16,790 nt of DNA from an uncultured Collinsella sp. (GTDB lineage Bacteria > Actinomycetota > Coriobacteriia > Coriobacteriales > Coriobacteriaceae), in NCBI GenBank assembly GCA_900540985.1, contig UQIC01000044.1, forward strand, positions 1 through 16,790. Direction: 5' to 3'. The position numbers and the translations under genes are program-made. The notes below the pieces were generated by a model. It did no database searches and was not told the DNA's origin. It saw only the letters and a list, made by a program, of their open reading frames with translations. Within the stretch, counting starts at the first letter, position 1; each line of letters begins with the position of its first letter. Below, piece after piece: positions 6,866 to 15,800 of this stretch.

Positions 6866-7160
6866 ATTTGAAGGCGGCCGAATGCGTCCTGCTGCGTTTG
6901 CGGTTGGATACGTTGTCGAAGACGTGTCGTGCGGATTGTTGGATCGAATCGAACATTGGGACATGCGTCTCGTTTTGTGGGCCGAGGGTATGCGAACTGG
7001 GGCTCTTTTGGTCTGAAAGGGGGTCTAACGGGGCGTTAATTGGGCCACGGGTCACTTCGCCGGCGTCGTGTTTCGTCATACGCTCATTGTGGAAGCCGAT
7101 GCCACGGGACGACGAAGGCCTTGGGCAACGGATGAGCTGCAAGTGAAAGGAGCGGTGAGG
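6866..7160. other. Intergenic stretch without a recognisable gene
   Basis: Together with the repeat region before it, this forms a 401-nt gap between the ATPase start and the lipoprotein start. Short open frames exist on both strands, but none shows a ribosome-binding site, a known domain or convincing coding character. The lipoprotein promoter must lie here; I could not pick a convincing -10/-35 pair. Confidence 0.5.
7146..7152 (+). promoter_or_regulatory. Ribosome-binding site deciding the lipoprotein start
   Basis: AAAGGAG lies 8 nt before ATG 7161. The frame is open further upstream to about 7068, and a GTG at 7155 sits only 2 nt from this site, so ATG 7161 is the better start. It also places the signal peptide at the very N-terminus. 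Confidence 0.7.
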
Positions 7161-8180
7161 ATGATGAAGCCCATGACGAAGAAGCTGCTGTTAGGAATTC
7201 CCACCGTGACGCTTTCGGCCGTGCTGGCGTGTACGGTGGCCGGCTGTGGTGGTAGTGCTCCGAGCGGCACGGCTGGCAGTTCGGGCGGCAGCGCGCCTGT
7301 GCAGGAAAAGCCCAAGGCCTATGATTCGCAGACGGTCGAGGTGGCAGGCATTACCTATGAGTCGGTGGCTCACGGTACGTTCTATCGCGGCGATGCCAAG
7401 CTGCAGGACGGCTTTTACCTGCACATCAAGATCACCAACAACAACACAAAGAACAGGACGTTCAGTTCCTTTAACGTGCATGTTGCCCAGGGAGATCTTG
7501 AGGCAGGCGACCCGTTGTTTACTTCCGGCAAGGCGGCCGTGCTCGACTACGTTGCAAGCGAGGCTCCCGATGAGCTGCACGAGGGCATCGACCTTTCCGA
7601 GAGGCCAGATATCGGCCCGGGCGAGACCGTTGAGTACGTGTATTTCTGGGCGCCCAAGACGGCGTACTACGGGCCTATCACTGTCGAGTTCGTAGACGCT
7701 TATGCCCCCGCCAAGAATCATGAGGCCATGCACTTTGACACCACGGGATGCGAGACCAAGGAGTTCAAGGCGGCCGGCGGCGTGGCCGATTCTGGCGAGA
7801 AGGCAGATTTAACGGGCATCGACTGCGCATCGTACAGCATCGAGGCCGCCGATGGGTACACGCTGGATTCGTCCGACGAAGAGCGCGAAAAGGCAAACTT
7901 CTTCCACGACGAGACTGGAGGACGCCTGAACATCAGCATCTTCCCGCGCTCGCCGGAGGAAGAGGTTGCAAGCCTAGAGCAGGTCTACGAAGGCAAGGAG
8001 ACAACAACCGACCAGGTCGAGTACAACGGCATAACGTGGCTGCGCTTTACCGGTCCCGACAACGGCCATACGCTGTTTGCGACGGCTCTCGCGACGGGCG
8101 AGACCGTCCGCGTGTCGATTGGCTGGAAGATCGATTGGGACGCCGCCGCGCCCATGATGGAGGCATTGAAGCTCAAGTAG
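7161..8180 (+). CDS. Secreted lipoprotein, DUF5067-like domain
   Basis: The product is a 339-residue predicted lipoprotein. The N-terminus MMKPMTKKLLLGIP leads into a hydrophobic core and the lipobox VAGC, with Cys29 as the lipidated residue. A Gly/Ser-rich tether follows (about 30-45). Residues of roughly 50-200 form an Ig-like beta domain with the phrase YLHIKITNNNTKNRTFSSF, typical of DUF5067/DUF4352-like extracellular domains of gut Firmicutes and Actinobacteria. The last 115 residues (ASYSIEAADGYTLDSS onward, ending MMEALKLK) look like a second small alpha/beta domain, similar in style to PsbP/DcrB-like lipoprotein domains; that match is weak. The gene stands alone, is followed by its own terminator and converges with the surface-protein gene. 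The function is unknown. Confidence 0.88.
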   Translation: MMKPMTKKLLLGIPTVTLSAVLACTVAGCGGSAPSGTAGSSGGSAPVQEKPKAYDSQTVEVAGITYESVAHGTFYRGDAKLQDGFYLHIKITNNNTKNRTFSSFNVHVAQGDLEAGDPLFTSGKAAVLDYVASEAPDELHEGIDLSERPDIGPGETVEYVYFWAPKTAYYGPITVEFVDAYAPAKNHEAMHFDTTGCETKEFKAAGGVADSGEKADLTGIDCASYSIEAADGYTLDSSDEEREKANFFHDETGGRLNISIFPRSPEEEVASLEQVYEGKETTTDQVEYNGITWLRFTGPDNGHTLFATALATGETVRVSIGWKIDWDAAAPMMEALKLK

Positions 8181-8210
8181 CGGGTTGCGATTCCCACGTC
8201 AGGCGACTCA

Positions 8211-8245
8211 GGGCTGGCTCCGAGTTATCGGGGCCAGCCCCTTTT
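8211..8245 (+). terminator. Intrinsic terminator after the lipoprotein gene
   Basis: GGGCTGGCTCCGA pairs with TCGGGGCCAGCCC around a GTTA loop (13 pairs, one a T:G wobble), followed by CTTTT (8241-8245). It starts 31 nt after the stop codon. The minus-strand reading lacks a T tract, so it probably does not serve the convergent surface-protein gene well. Confidence 0.85.
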
Positions 8246-8292
8246 GATGTTCGATGAGCCGAGTCGGCGTCTCTCGCAAAGGTAACTGAGAG

Positions 8293-11200
8293 CTAGTGAG
8301 GCTTATCAGAATTGACCTCATCGGTGGTGTCTTTTTCAAGCGCCGTGCGGCGGGTGCTGTAGGCGACGAGGCCTGCGCCTGCCGCGGCGAGTGCTGCTGC
8401 GGCTGCCGTAAGGGGAGCGTTGACGTCGCCCGTGCCCGCAAGCGCGCCCGCTTTTCCGGAGCGCTTGTTATTGCTGTGGTCCTTGCCACTGCCGGAGCCA
8501 CTGCCGCTACCGGAGCTGCTTCCGCCGGAGCCACCTCCACTCGTGCCGCCATCGCCGTCGACCGTCATCGGGGCGTCGTGAAGTCCCGTCGTATCCGCGT
8601 TGTCGCATACGCCGACCTGAACTTCTGAGCGTTCGCATGCCGCGTCGGGCACATGAAGCTCGTGCAGCACGGCACCCAGCGCCGAGTTTGCGCCCGGTCG
8701 AATTTCCTCGAGCGTTACGGGATCGAGCGCCACCAGATTACGCGCCTTCGCATACAGCGTTACGCGTTTGCCCACTTCGTCGCTCCAACTCTCGGGGATA
8801 GCGAAGCTCATGCGGAACTGTGCCGTGCAACCCGGTGCCAGCACGGCGTTGCCGCTGTCGGCTACCAGCGGGTGCGTTGCAAAACGTGCGTCCAGCGTCT
8901 CGAGCGCGTACTTCACGTGTGCCATGTCGTTGGCCGAAGCGTCCTCGGCAAGCTCTGGATCGTAGATCGATGCCATGCGTGTGTTCGCTCCGAACCCGAT
9001 GGATGCGCTGGAGAACGGCTGGCTGGAGCCCTCTCGGTACAGATCGATTGTGCCGGCGGTCAGCAAGGTGTTGCCGTCGTTTCGCACCGTGACCATGAAG
9101 GATTCGCCTGCCGCTCCGGGCACCACCGCGCCCGAGGTGGCGACTGCGCCCGTCGGAGTGGCACACGCCACCAAGGGCACTTCGATGCCGTGTAGTTCTG
9201 CCTCGCTCTTCTCCGCGCTCACAATGTGCGTGGCGAGCGCGGAGAGCATGCTCCCCGACGTCAAAAATGTCGTTATCTGATCGACGGGATGGTCCAGCTC
9301 GCACATCACGAACGGCTGCGTAAACAGATCGCCTGCCAAGGTGCTGGCGAAGATGCGGAAGTGCTTGCCCATCACTGCTACCGGGTTGCCTTCTTCGTCG
9401 TAGGTTTGTCCCACCTTGCCATCGGTGTTCTCTACATAGAGCACGCACCTGCCGTTGTTGCTTACGCTAAACGATGCCGGGCCACAGCCTGCGGCACCCA
9501 CGGGCTGCGTTGCAAATGCCGATGCGCCTCGTGCCCAAGTAATATGCTGCAGCTGCTCGTTGACGGTAGCCAAAAAGCCCGTGTGCTGCGGCCACGGCAC
9601 CGCGTGGGGTACTGTGGCATCTGGCGACATGACGCCCCAACCCGCGATGGACTGGCCGATCACGGCGTACGATGCGCAGCCACAACCGCTTACAGTCTCG
9701 TATGCAACGGGAACCACCATTTTGCCGTTGATATTCTCGGGCGCGCCCAGCTCGATGCTCGACGGTGCCTGCGGAAAGCGGAGGACCTGACGGGACGTGA
9801 GACTGTCGCCCAAATCATCCGACCACAGGGTAAAGCATTCCAGCGCAACCTCGGCCTCGCTGCCGAGCGCCTTCTCTGCGGTGGCTCCGTGGCGGTGGAG
9901 GTAGGCGCCCGACAGGCGCCCGTCGACAAGTGTCTTGCCCACCGTGATACGTGGGCACTGCAGGCAATGGTAGCCATCCTCCTGAAGGCGGCCGCGCGAG
10001 ATGCTGCGCCACGACGTGTGCGATATCACGCGAACTCCGTCGTTGCTTATGCGCAGGCGCACAACGGACAGTATGCCGGATGTGCTCGCCGTATCGAAAA
10101 GGGTGTTGTCACCGGCGGGGCGCTCGCCCGAGACCAGCAGCACGTAGGCGTCCTGGTTTCCCCTTCCGTCCGTATATTCCACCACGTCGAAGTCGTAATC
10201 GAATATGCCGGTGCGCTCCACGTCGCCCTCGCCAAACCCAAGGGGGAAGTCCACGGGCGTGGGAGCGGACCACGTGCCGTTCGTCTTTGTATGCACCACC
10301 AGGCGCGAACGACCATTCTCGCCGTAGCGCACCGAGGCGATACGGAATAGGCACTCCACGCCGGCAATCATCGTTAGCTTCATGTGGGCTTCGCTGAGCA
10401 CGCCAGCAAACAGCACGTTGTCGCTCGAGGGCTTGATGCCGCCACGCTCGTCCTCCGACACGCCGGCAGAATTGGCGTTCGGGTTCGCAACGGCGTTTGT
10501 TGCCTGACCGATATAGGTGTACTCATACATCGGCGCGGCGTTTTCGTCGTTCTCTATCAGTGCATGGACGAAATGCTCAACCTGTCCTGTGTCGTCGCTT
10601 TCTGCATCCGCCTCGAGCTCAATGCGCGTGACCGCTTGATCCCAATCGCGCACGACAGGCGCAACGTTTGCGGCAGTGGCATTAACCTCGGCGCGTGCGA
10701 GCAGCTCGGCGTTGGTGATGATGGTGGCCGATGCGATAAATTGCGGCACGCCGCCCGCCTCGGCGTTGCCGGCCGAGCCGAAGCAGGCATCCAGCGTGTA
10801 AGGCGTATCTCCGCCCAATGCGAGTTCAGAGCGCTGGAGTACATACTGGTCGCCGTTGCTCACCGACATATTCCACGAATCGAGGAGTGTGGGCCACGAC
10901 CCCGACCAAGCCTTGGTGGTCCACTTGAACATTACGAACTGGAGTATCACATCGACATCGACGTCTGCACCCACGCGCAGCCGCGGAAGCTGGTGGCCGT
11001 CCGCCTTCTCGTATCCAATGAACAGTGTGAGGGACGCGGCGCCACGCACGGCAGACGAAGCGACGCCTGCAACGCCGGCGCCAAAGGTGACGGCGAGCCC
11101 GATCTGGATAGTGAATGAGCCCGACGTGTTGGAATAGTCGAGCGAAATGTTTTTAAAAAACGCCGCGCCGCTGCCGTGCGTATGGGCACCCACGGCGAGC

Positions 11201-12660
11201 GCCAGCTTCGCCAACACCCAGGGGTTGACGTTTAGGAAAAACGGCACCGGTCCTAGGGTAAACTGCTCGGTCCAATTGAGGTCGGTTCTTACCTGGAAGA
11301 GGGCCTTAATATTGCCGTATGCGGGGTCGTTGTTGTTACCCCAGGTTTTGCCCGCCCAATCGTAGGCGAGCGAGCCGTACAGCTGTGTGGCGATATCCAT
11401 CGTGAACAGCGGCGTGCAATGGTGGCGAAGGAGCTTGGTGTTTCTTGGATCGGTGCCCGAACCGGCACTCATCCTCTTGTACTGATTCCACTTCCCCTCC
11501 ATCTCGTCGAGGTAGCGGTTTGCCTGCTTGGCGCCCGACTCGCGCGGCGATTTCTTCCAGTACTCCGGATCCGGATTGCCCGAATCGTTCATATAGCTGG
11601 CTGGTTTGTATCCTCCGCCAAACAGTACGTACCCGGCAAACGAGAAATCGAACAGAATGGGAAATGTGGGCATCCAACACGTGAACTTATTGCCGCCGAT
11701 ACCGGGAAACGCCGCGGGGAAATCAAACGGAGTGATCTCTTGGTCCATGGTGGTGGGAATGATAGTGGTCGAGCCCGATTCCGCCTTTGCGGCCGGCGCG
11801 GTGACAACGGCCATGGGGGAGGAGAGCGTGTAGGTTTTGCCCTGATAGTCGAGGACAAAGCGCAGCCTGCACCCTTCTTCCAGAAGACCCGAAGCTGCAT
11901 CGAGGAACGTGTCTTCGAGCGTGAACGTCGCCAGATTATCCGCGCCCGATGCGCTGGCCTTGATCTGGCCGATCTGCGTGACGGTTTCGGTTGAGCTGCC
12001 CGCAGCGGGCATCACTTTATTGATATGCAACGTTGCCTGCCCGCCCTGCGACAGATGAGCCTGCACGGTAAAAGCGTGCGTGTCGGGCTGGTCGTTTGCA
12101 GTGTCGTCCTTCGGCAGTGCCATAAATGTAGCGTCGGCGTACTGGATGTCCCAATCGTCGAATGTGAGCTGGCGAAAGTACGGCTCGCCGTCGGAAAGCG
12201 GACGCGTGGGCGCGGTTATGGCGGTGCCGCCCTGGATACGTGCAAGGGGAATCTCGACATCACGGTAGCCCGCCATGCTAATGGAGATGCCGCCGTTAAA
12301 GTCGTACGCGTCGAGAAGCGTTGTCTCGTCCACGTAGCCTTCCGAAAGCGGCGCGACCTCAAAGATGGCCGTGCCTTCGTCGTCGGTCGTGGCGGTGAGC
12401 TGCTTGCCCGCGGCATAACGCGATGCGAGCGTGACCTGGGCACCCGTGATGGGCATATTCTTGTTGGCGACGTCGACCACGACCACACCAAACATGGTGC
12501 GCGAGAGAACGAGCACCCTGAAAGGGTCTTTTTCGTCGGCATAGGCTTCGGTGGGCGCGAACGGCAATATGAAGGCGTTTGTGCTTCCCGGCACACGCGG
12601 CAACATAATGCTTGCCAGCGAGGACGCTCCGGCAACAAGTAACGAACGGCGATCAAGCAT
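8293..12660 (-). CDS. Large Tat-exported, sortase-anchored surface protein
   Basis: The product is a 1455-residue surface protein. ATG 12660 is chosen because GGGAG lies 6 nt upstream and because translation from it begins with a twin-arginine signal peptide, MLDRRSLLVAGASSLAS, with a likely cut after AYA (residue 41). Residues about 47-140 resemble a carboxypeptidase-regulatory-like beta domain (ITGAQVTLASR, then ATTDDEGTAIFEV). A Gly- and aromatic-rich middle follows. Past the middle are repeated beta-strand blocks that could be a propeller. Near the end is a CARDB-like Ig segment (FMVTVRNDGNTLLTAGTIDLY). The C-terminus has a Gly/Ser linker (about 1369-1391), the sorting motif LAGTGD (1407-1412, bases 8425-8442), a hydrophobic segment (1414-1435) and a basic TRR tail. 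A role in adhesion or substrate binding is a guess. It lies 76 nt after the LuxR-type gene, probably co-transcribed. I see no terminator of its own. Confidence 0.88.
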   Translation of the reverse strand: MLDRRSLLVAGASSLASIMLPRVPGSTNAFILPFAPTEAYADEKDPFRVLVLSRTMFGVVVVDVANKNMPITGAQVTLASRYAAGKQLTATTDDEGTAIFEVAPLSEGYVDETTLLDAYDFNGGISISMAGYRDVEIPLARIQGGTAITAPTRPLSDGEPYFRQLTFDDWDIQYADATFMALPKDDTANDQPDTHAFTVQAHLSQGGQATLHINKVMPAAGSSTETVTQIGQIKASASGADNLATFTLEDTFLDAASGLLEEGCRLRFVLDYQGKTYTLSSPMAVVTAPAAKAESGSTTIIPTTMDQEITPFDFPAAFPGIGGNKFTCWMPTFPILFDFSFAGYVLFGGGYKPASYMNDSGNPDPEYWKKSPRESGAKQANRYLDEMEGKWNQYKRMSAGSGTDPRNTKLLRHHCTPLFTMDIATQLYGSLAYDWAGKTWGNNNDPAYGNIKALFQVRTDLNWTEQFTLGPVPFFLNVNPWVLAKLALAVGAHTHGSGAAFFKNISLDYSNTSGSFTIQIGLAVTFGAGVAGVASSAVRGAASLTLFIGYEKADGHQLPRLRVGADVDVDVILQFVMFKWTTKAWSGSWPTLLDSWNMSVSNGDQYVLQRSELALGGDTPYTLDACFGSAGNAEAGGVPQFIASATIITNAELLARAEVNATAANVAPVVRDWDQAVTRIELEADAESDDTGQVEHFVHALIENDENAAPMYEYTYIGQATNAVANPNANSAGVSEDERGGIKPSSDNVLFAGVLSEAHMKLTMIAGVECLFRIASVRYGENGRSRLVVHTKTNGTWSAPTPVDFPLGFGEGDVERTGIFDYDFDVVEYTDGRGNQDAYVLLVSGERPAGDNTLFDTASTSGILSVVRLRISNDGVRVISHTSWRSISRGRLQEDGYHCLQCPRITVGKTLVDGRLSGAYLHRHGATAEKALGSEAEVALECFTLWSDDLGDSLTSRQVLRFPQAPSSIELGAPENINGKMVVPVAYETVSGCGCASYAVIGQSIAGWGVMSPDATVPHAVPWPQHTGFLATVNEQLQHITWARGASAFATQPVGAAGCGPASFSVSNNGRCVLYVENTDGKVGQTYDEEGNPVAVMGKHFRIFASTLAGDLFTQPFVMCELDHPVDQITTFLTSGSMLSALATHIVSAEKSEAELHGIEVPLVACATPTGAVATSGAVVPGAAGESFMVTVRNDGNTLLTAGTIDLYREGSSQPFSSASIGFGANTRMASIYDPELAEDASANDMAHVKYALETLDARFATHPLVADSGNAVLAPGCTAQFRMSFAIPESWSDEVGKRVTLYAKARNLVALDPVTLEEIRPGANSALGAVLHELHVPDAACERSEVQVGVCDNADTTGLHDAPMTVDGDGGTSGGGSGGSSSGSGSGSGSGKDHSNNKRSGKAGALAGTGDVNAPLTAAAAALAAAGAGLVAYSTRRTALEKDTTDEVNSDKPH

Positions 12661-12736
12661 CTTTGGCTCCCATCCCGCAGGTATCGGTGGAAATAATCCA
12701 ATTTTGCGAGAAGGCACAACGTGGCGGTAGTGCCGT

Positions 12737-13819
12737 TCAAGGGTCAAAATGTCCAAATTGATCGAGCGAAGCGCCGGGTACCGGAACGCGTTCGATGCGC
12801 TTGGCGGCCCGGTCGCTAACGCAACATATGCGCGACCAGCTCGGGCGTGTGCCGATACCAAGCTTGGCGTATACGCCGGATAGGCGGTTTTTGACGGTGC
12901 CCGGCGACACGCCCATATGACGAGCGATTTCGGCGTTGGTCCATCCGCGGCAGGCGAGCATGGCCATGGTGAACTCCGTGGTCGTTAGATCGTCGGCCAC
13001 GTCCTCGCCCGAATCGGGGTTGTGGATGCGCCGCCAACCGTAGCTGAATCGATACGTGATCTCGATGATGCGCGCGAAGTCGTCAGGGTATTGCGTTTTT
13101 AGGCATGCCTCGATAAGCCCCTGTAAAAGGCCGTGATGCTCGCCAATGAGCTCAATAAGGCCGTCGGGACGCGCAATGTTCCAAGCAACTCCGAAGTGCG
13201 TTTTAGCGGCGTCGATGTCCTTGAGGCTCATGCATGCCATGGAAGCTGCCAGGTGCAGGAACAGTTCCGAGATCGGATAGCTCCCCTGTTTCATGATCAG
13301 GGCGTTTTCCGCCATGCCCAGACTGCGGCCATATTCGCCGCGCAGGTACAGGGCATGCGCCATCACGTAGCTGGCGAACAGGCGCAGGCCTTCGGGCAGA
13401 TGCGCCGCAAGCGGATAAAACTCTTCGGCAGAATACGGGGAAGGTAAATGCAACAGGACGCTCGCGGCCGAGGCGAACAGGATATGCGTGGCGTGGATGG
13501 CGGGCGATTCCTCGTCGGCCGGCGTATCGAGGATGCCAGCAAGGCACCGGCGGGCGTCGGCGATACGGTTGAGCGACAGACTGGCGTATCCGCAGATAAA
13601 GCATGCGGAATAGCGCAGTGCGGGATCGGTGGCGTCAAGATAGGGGCGCGCCGTCTTGGCGGCGAGGGCGGCCTGTCCGCGAAAGTACAGCGCTTCTGCC
13701 GTGGCAATGGCGCGCGAATCGGGGTCGGAAATGCCTGCAACTGCAGCGTCAATCTGCCCCGGCACAAAGGCGGTGCACATCAACGGCATGGGAACGCGTG
13801 GGTAGCCATCGCAGTCCAT
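12737..13819 (-). CDS. LuxR-type transcriptional regulator with helical-repeat N-terminus, C-terminal tail frameshifted
   Basis: This is a 360-residue regulator. ATG 13819 has GGGAG 7 nt upstream; the frame is open further upstream but without a ribosome-binding site and over the end of the kinase gene. Residues about 20-260 are Ala/Leu-rich paired helices of the TPR kind found in MalT-like regulators, without a P-loop. Residues 278-322 are a LuxR (GerE) helix-turn-helix: LTTTEFTMAMLACRGWTNAE, then IARHMGVSPGTVKNRLSGVYAKLGI. The protein then continues with 38 unusual residues (SWSRICCVSDRA...). In the next frame the same bases read PELVAHMLR-stop (stop at 12816), the normal LuxR ending, so one base appears lost in the CCC at 12843-12845. 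The DNA-binding helices are intact. Its place just before the surface-protein gene makes that gene the likely target. Confidence 0.87.
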   Translation of the reverse strand: MDCDGYPRVPMPLMCTAFVPGQIDAAVAGISDPDSRAIATAEALYFRGQAALAAKTARPYLDATDPALRYSACFICGYASLSLNRIADARRCLAGILDTPADEESPAIHATHILFASAASVLLHLPSPYSAEEFYPLAAHLPEGLRLFASYVMAHALYLRGEYGRSLGMAENALIMKQGSYPISELFLHLAASMACMSLKDIDAAKTHFGVAWNIARPDGLIELIGEHHGLLQGLIEACLKTQYPDDFARIIEITYRFSYGWRRIHNPDSGEDVADDLTTTEFTMAMLACRGWTNAEIARHMGVSPGTVKNRLSGVYAKLGIGTRPSWSRICCVSDRAAKRIERVPVPGASLDQFGHFDP

Positions 13820-13887
13820 CTTCCATCTCCCAACAGCTGGCAACAATAGCAGCAATTGTACTCCTGTTGCTCGGGACCCCTTTCGTT

Positions 13888-15039
13888 TTACTGTTCGGTT
13901 GACGCTGCGGATCGTTTTGGAAGGCTTACGAGCATGGTGGTCCCGTTCTCGGAACTTGCTTCGACCTCTGCCGTGCCACCGTGAAGCGCTACAATCTCCC
14001 AAACGAGCGCTAGCCCGAGTCCTGCGCCGCCGTATGCCCTGCTGCGGGATTTGTCTAGACGAAAGAACGGTTGAAAGATGCTCTCACGGTACTGCTTGGG
14101 TATTCCCGGGCCCTGGTCCTCGACTCTCAGGAACACGTGGCTGTCGCTGTCGCTGATGGAGACGTTGACACTCGAGCCGGGGTGGCTGTAACGGATAGCG
14201 TTTTCGACCAGGTTGAACACCAGCCGGTACAGCAGCGTGTCGCTACCGATTACTAAAGCGTCTCCAGCACAATTGAGGGCTATGCCCTTATTTTCGGCAA
14301 ATGGCGCAAGGTCGGTGAGGACCTCTTCGGACAAGGGACCAAGTTCCACATCGTCCTCGCAAGGAACGCTGCGGAGCTCACTCATCTCGAGCAATACCTT
14401 GGCCATTCGAGACATGCGCTCGGTTTGTTCTTGTAGCAGGCCGAGCAGCTCGGCTGTTTCGGGTTGCAAACCGGAGTGCTCGGAGATGAATAGTTCAATC
14501 TGTGCTTGCATAAGGGCGAGCGGGGTGCGCAGCTCGTGTGCGGCGTTGCCGGTAAACTGACGCTGTGCGGAGAACCCTTCGCCAAGACGAGCGATCATGT
14601 CGTTGAAAGAGGCGCTGCATCGTTGTAGCTCGGTGGGCACATCTTCATTGAGTCTGATTTCGCTTAGGTTGTCAGGCTGCACACGCTCAACCTGAGCTGC
14701 AAAAGCCCGTAGCGGTTTGAGTGCACGGCCGCTCACAAAGTATGCCAGCGCGCCGCCAAGGAGTGTGACTCCAGCCGTGATGTACCAGGCTGTCGTGCCA
14801 AAAGACTCCTGTGCGTCGTTTACGACGATCGTGACCTCGTCATCGAGGCTCTCCTTCGTTGGGTCAAACGCCTGAGGTGCATCTACGCCGGCTGCGCTAA
14901 GGGCCGAGATGTCGCTGCCGATGGCATCCATGTAGCGCATGCCCGTATAGCCGACCAGACAGTTCGTCAGCACGCATGCCGCACACGTCAGCAGTGCCGT
15001 CATAATCGTTATGCGCCATTGCAGCGAAAGCCTTTTCAT
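13888..15039 (-). CDS. Sensor histidine kinase (HisKA/HATPase)
   Basis: This 383-residue membrane kinase has TM1 at about 9-32, a short extracytoplasmic loop (33-83) and TM2 at about 84-104. A HAMP linker runs from 104 to about 155 and includes GRALKPLRAF. The H box is GNAAHELRTPLAL with phospho-accepting His168. The ATP domain has the N box LVENAIRY (Asn280), the G1 box EDQGPGIP (307-314), FRLDKS (326-331) and the G2 box GGAGLGLAL (337-345). All catalytic boxes look intact. The sensing loop is only about 50 residues, acidic and without cysteines, so the signal cannot be guessed. The ATG overlaps the stop of the response-regulator gene by 4 bp (ATGA), indicating translational coupling with its cognate partner. 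Confidence 0.95.
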   Translation of the reverse strand: MKRLSLQWRITIMTALLTCAACVLTNCLVGYTGMRYMDAIGSDISALSAAGVDAPQAFDPTKESLDDEVTIVVNDAQESFGTTAWYITAGVTLLGGALAYFVSGRALKPLRAFAAQVERVQPDNLSEIRLNEDVPTELQRCSASFNDMIARLGEGFSAQRQFTGNAAHELRTPLALMQAQIELFISEHSGLQPETAELLGLLQEQTERMSRMAKVLLEMSELRSVPCEDDVELGPLSEEVLTDLAPFAENKGIALNCAGDALVIGSDTLLYRLVFNLVENAIRYSHPGSSVNVSISDSDSHVFLRVEDQGPGIPKQYRESIFQPFFRLDKSRSRAYGGAGLGLALVWEIVALHGGTAEVEASSENGTTMLVSLPKRSAASTEQ

Positions 15040-15710
15040 TCGCTATCCTCCATAACGTAGCCCTCTCCAATCCGATTGCGAATCGGGTCGTATCCCAAAG
15101 CGCTGCGTAGCTTTTTGCGGAGTGACGAGATGTGAACGCGTGTTGCGTTGCTAAAGCTGTTCACGCTGCTATCCCAAACGTGCTCGATAAGCTCCTCTTG
15201 GCTTACCGGTCGCCCCTGATTAAACATCAGGTATTCCAAGATTCCCGTTTCCTTGCGTGTAAGAGATAGAGCCTCACTGTCCACGGAAGCGATGCGCGCC
15301 TTGGTGTCAAAGCTGAGCTTTCCGCAGGCTAATACTATGTCGCTTTGTGTGAAGCGCCTGAGGGTAAGGCTGCGGATCCTTGCCGCAAGTTCGTCCAGAT
15401 GAAACGGCTTGGTAAGGTAATCGTTGGCGCCGGCATCGAGTCCGTCGACTTTATCGGATACTTCGCCACGCGCGGACAGAATCAGTACCTTGGTCTCGCA
15501 GTCGGTTTTCCTAAGTTCCCTGAGCACGGTCATGCCATCGATACTGGGAAGGTTGAGGTCGAGTACCACGAGGTCAAAGACTTCGACGCCCAGCAGGTCG
15601 AGCGCCTCCTGCCCGTCGTGGCAGCAGTCGACGCTGTACGCCAAGTTTCGCAAGCTGCGCGCGATTGCATCACACAGCGCTCGCTCGTCCTCGACGATCA
15701 AAATACGCAT
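15036..15710 (-). CDS. OmpR-family response regulator
   Basis: The product is a 224-residue two-domain regulator. ATG 15710 is preferred because AAGGAG lies 6 nt upstream and the protein then begins MRILIVEDE; an ATG six codons upstream would overlap that site. The receiver domain shows acidic Glu7-Asp8, the phospho-accepting Asp51 in LVVLDLNLP, Ser79 and Lys101 in YLTKPF. The C-terminal winged helix has the OmpR/PhoB pattern LTRKETGILEYLMFNQGRPV, then SNATRVHISSLRKKL and RIGEGYVM. It is the partner of the overlapping histidine kinase. Its start faces the CXXC protein and ferredoxin genes across a 90-nt gap, so control of that divergent pair is likely but inferred. Confidence 0.95.
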   Translation of the reverse strand: MRILIVEDERALCDAIARSLRNLAYSVDCCHDGQEALDLLGVEVFDLVVLDLNLPSIDGMTVLRELRKTDCETKVLILSARGEVSDKVDGLDAGANDYLTKPFHLDELAARIRSLTLRRFTQSDIVLACGKLSFDTKARIASVDSEALSLTRKETGILEYLMFNQGRPVSQEELIEHVWDSSVNSFSNATRVHISSLRKKLRSALGYDPIRNRIGEGYVMEDSE

Positions 15711-15740
15711 AACAGTCTCCTTGCACATTCCAAATCGCGC

Positions 15741-15768
15741 TTAACACGGATTTTATAGTCGATATGGT
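15741..15768 (+). promoter_or_regulatory. Putative promoter for the CXXC protein/ferredoxin operon
   Basis: TTAACA (15741-15746, 5 of 6 matches to the -35 consensus), a 16-bp spacer and TATGGT (15763-15768, 4 of 6) point rightward, about 25 nt before the Shine-Dalgarno site. It lies in the 90-nt divergent gap shared with the response-regulator gene, where an OmpR-type protein would be expected to bind. I saw no clear pair of direct repeats for it. Confidence 0.3.
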
Positions 15769-15785
15769 CCAATGGTCGCGTAACG

Positions 15786-15792
15786 AAAGGAG
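15786..15792 (+). promoter_or_regulatory. Ribosome-binding site deciding the TTG start of the CXXC protein
   Basis: AAAGGAG ends 8 nt before TTG 15801. The only other in-frame upstream start, GTG 15792, overlaps this site and is therefore unlikely. The same 8-nt spacing is seen for the lipoprotein gene. Confidence 0.6.
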
Positions 15793-15800
15793 TGGTTGGG

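Noticed and set aside
6630..7142. 170-residue minus-strand frame covering the repeat region, containing repeated FTR..PSRFCPSK-like peptides
   Set aside because: The repeated peptides are just translations of the palindromic DNA repeats, the frame overlaps the ATPase gene, and it has no ribosome-binding site. Similar peptides appear on the other strand because the repeats are symmetrical.
8259..8267. CCGAGTCGG dyad near the end of the surface-protein gene, resembling the junction of the ATPase promoter repeats
   Set aside because: Only a 9-bp palindrome is shared and the ACTCGG-N6-CCGAGT unit is not completed, so chance is a good enough explanation.
8488..8556. Gly/Ser-coding tract as a tandem DNA repeat of interest
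   Set aside because: It is a normal low-complexity linker before a cell-wall sorting signal; codon use varies and no exact long repeat is present.
9226..10350. 374-residue plus-strand frame inside the surface-protein gene
   Set aside because: It is a shadow of the minus-strand gene, whose signal peptide, sorting signal and continuous 1455 codons are convincing.
12661..12736. Independent promoter for the surface-protein gene
   Set aside because: A GATTAT-like -10 exists, but no suitable -35 lies at 16-18 bp; read-through from the LuxR-type gene is as likely.
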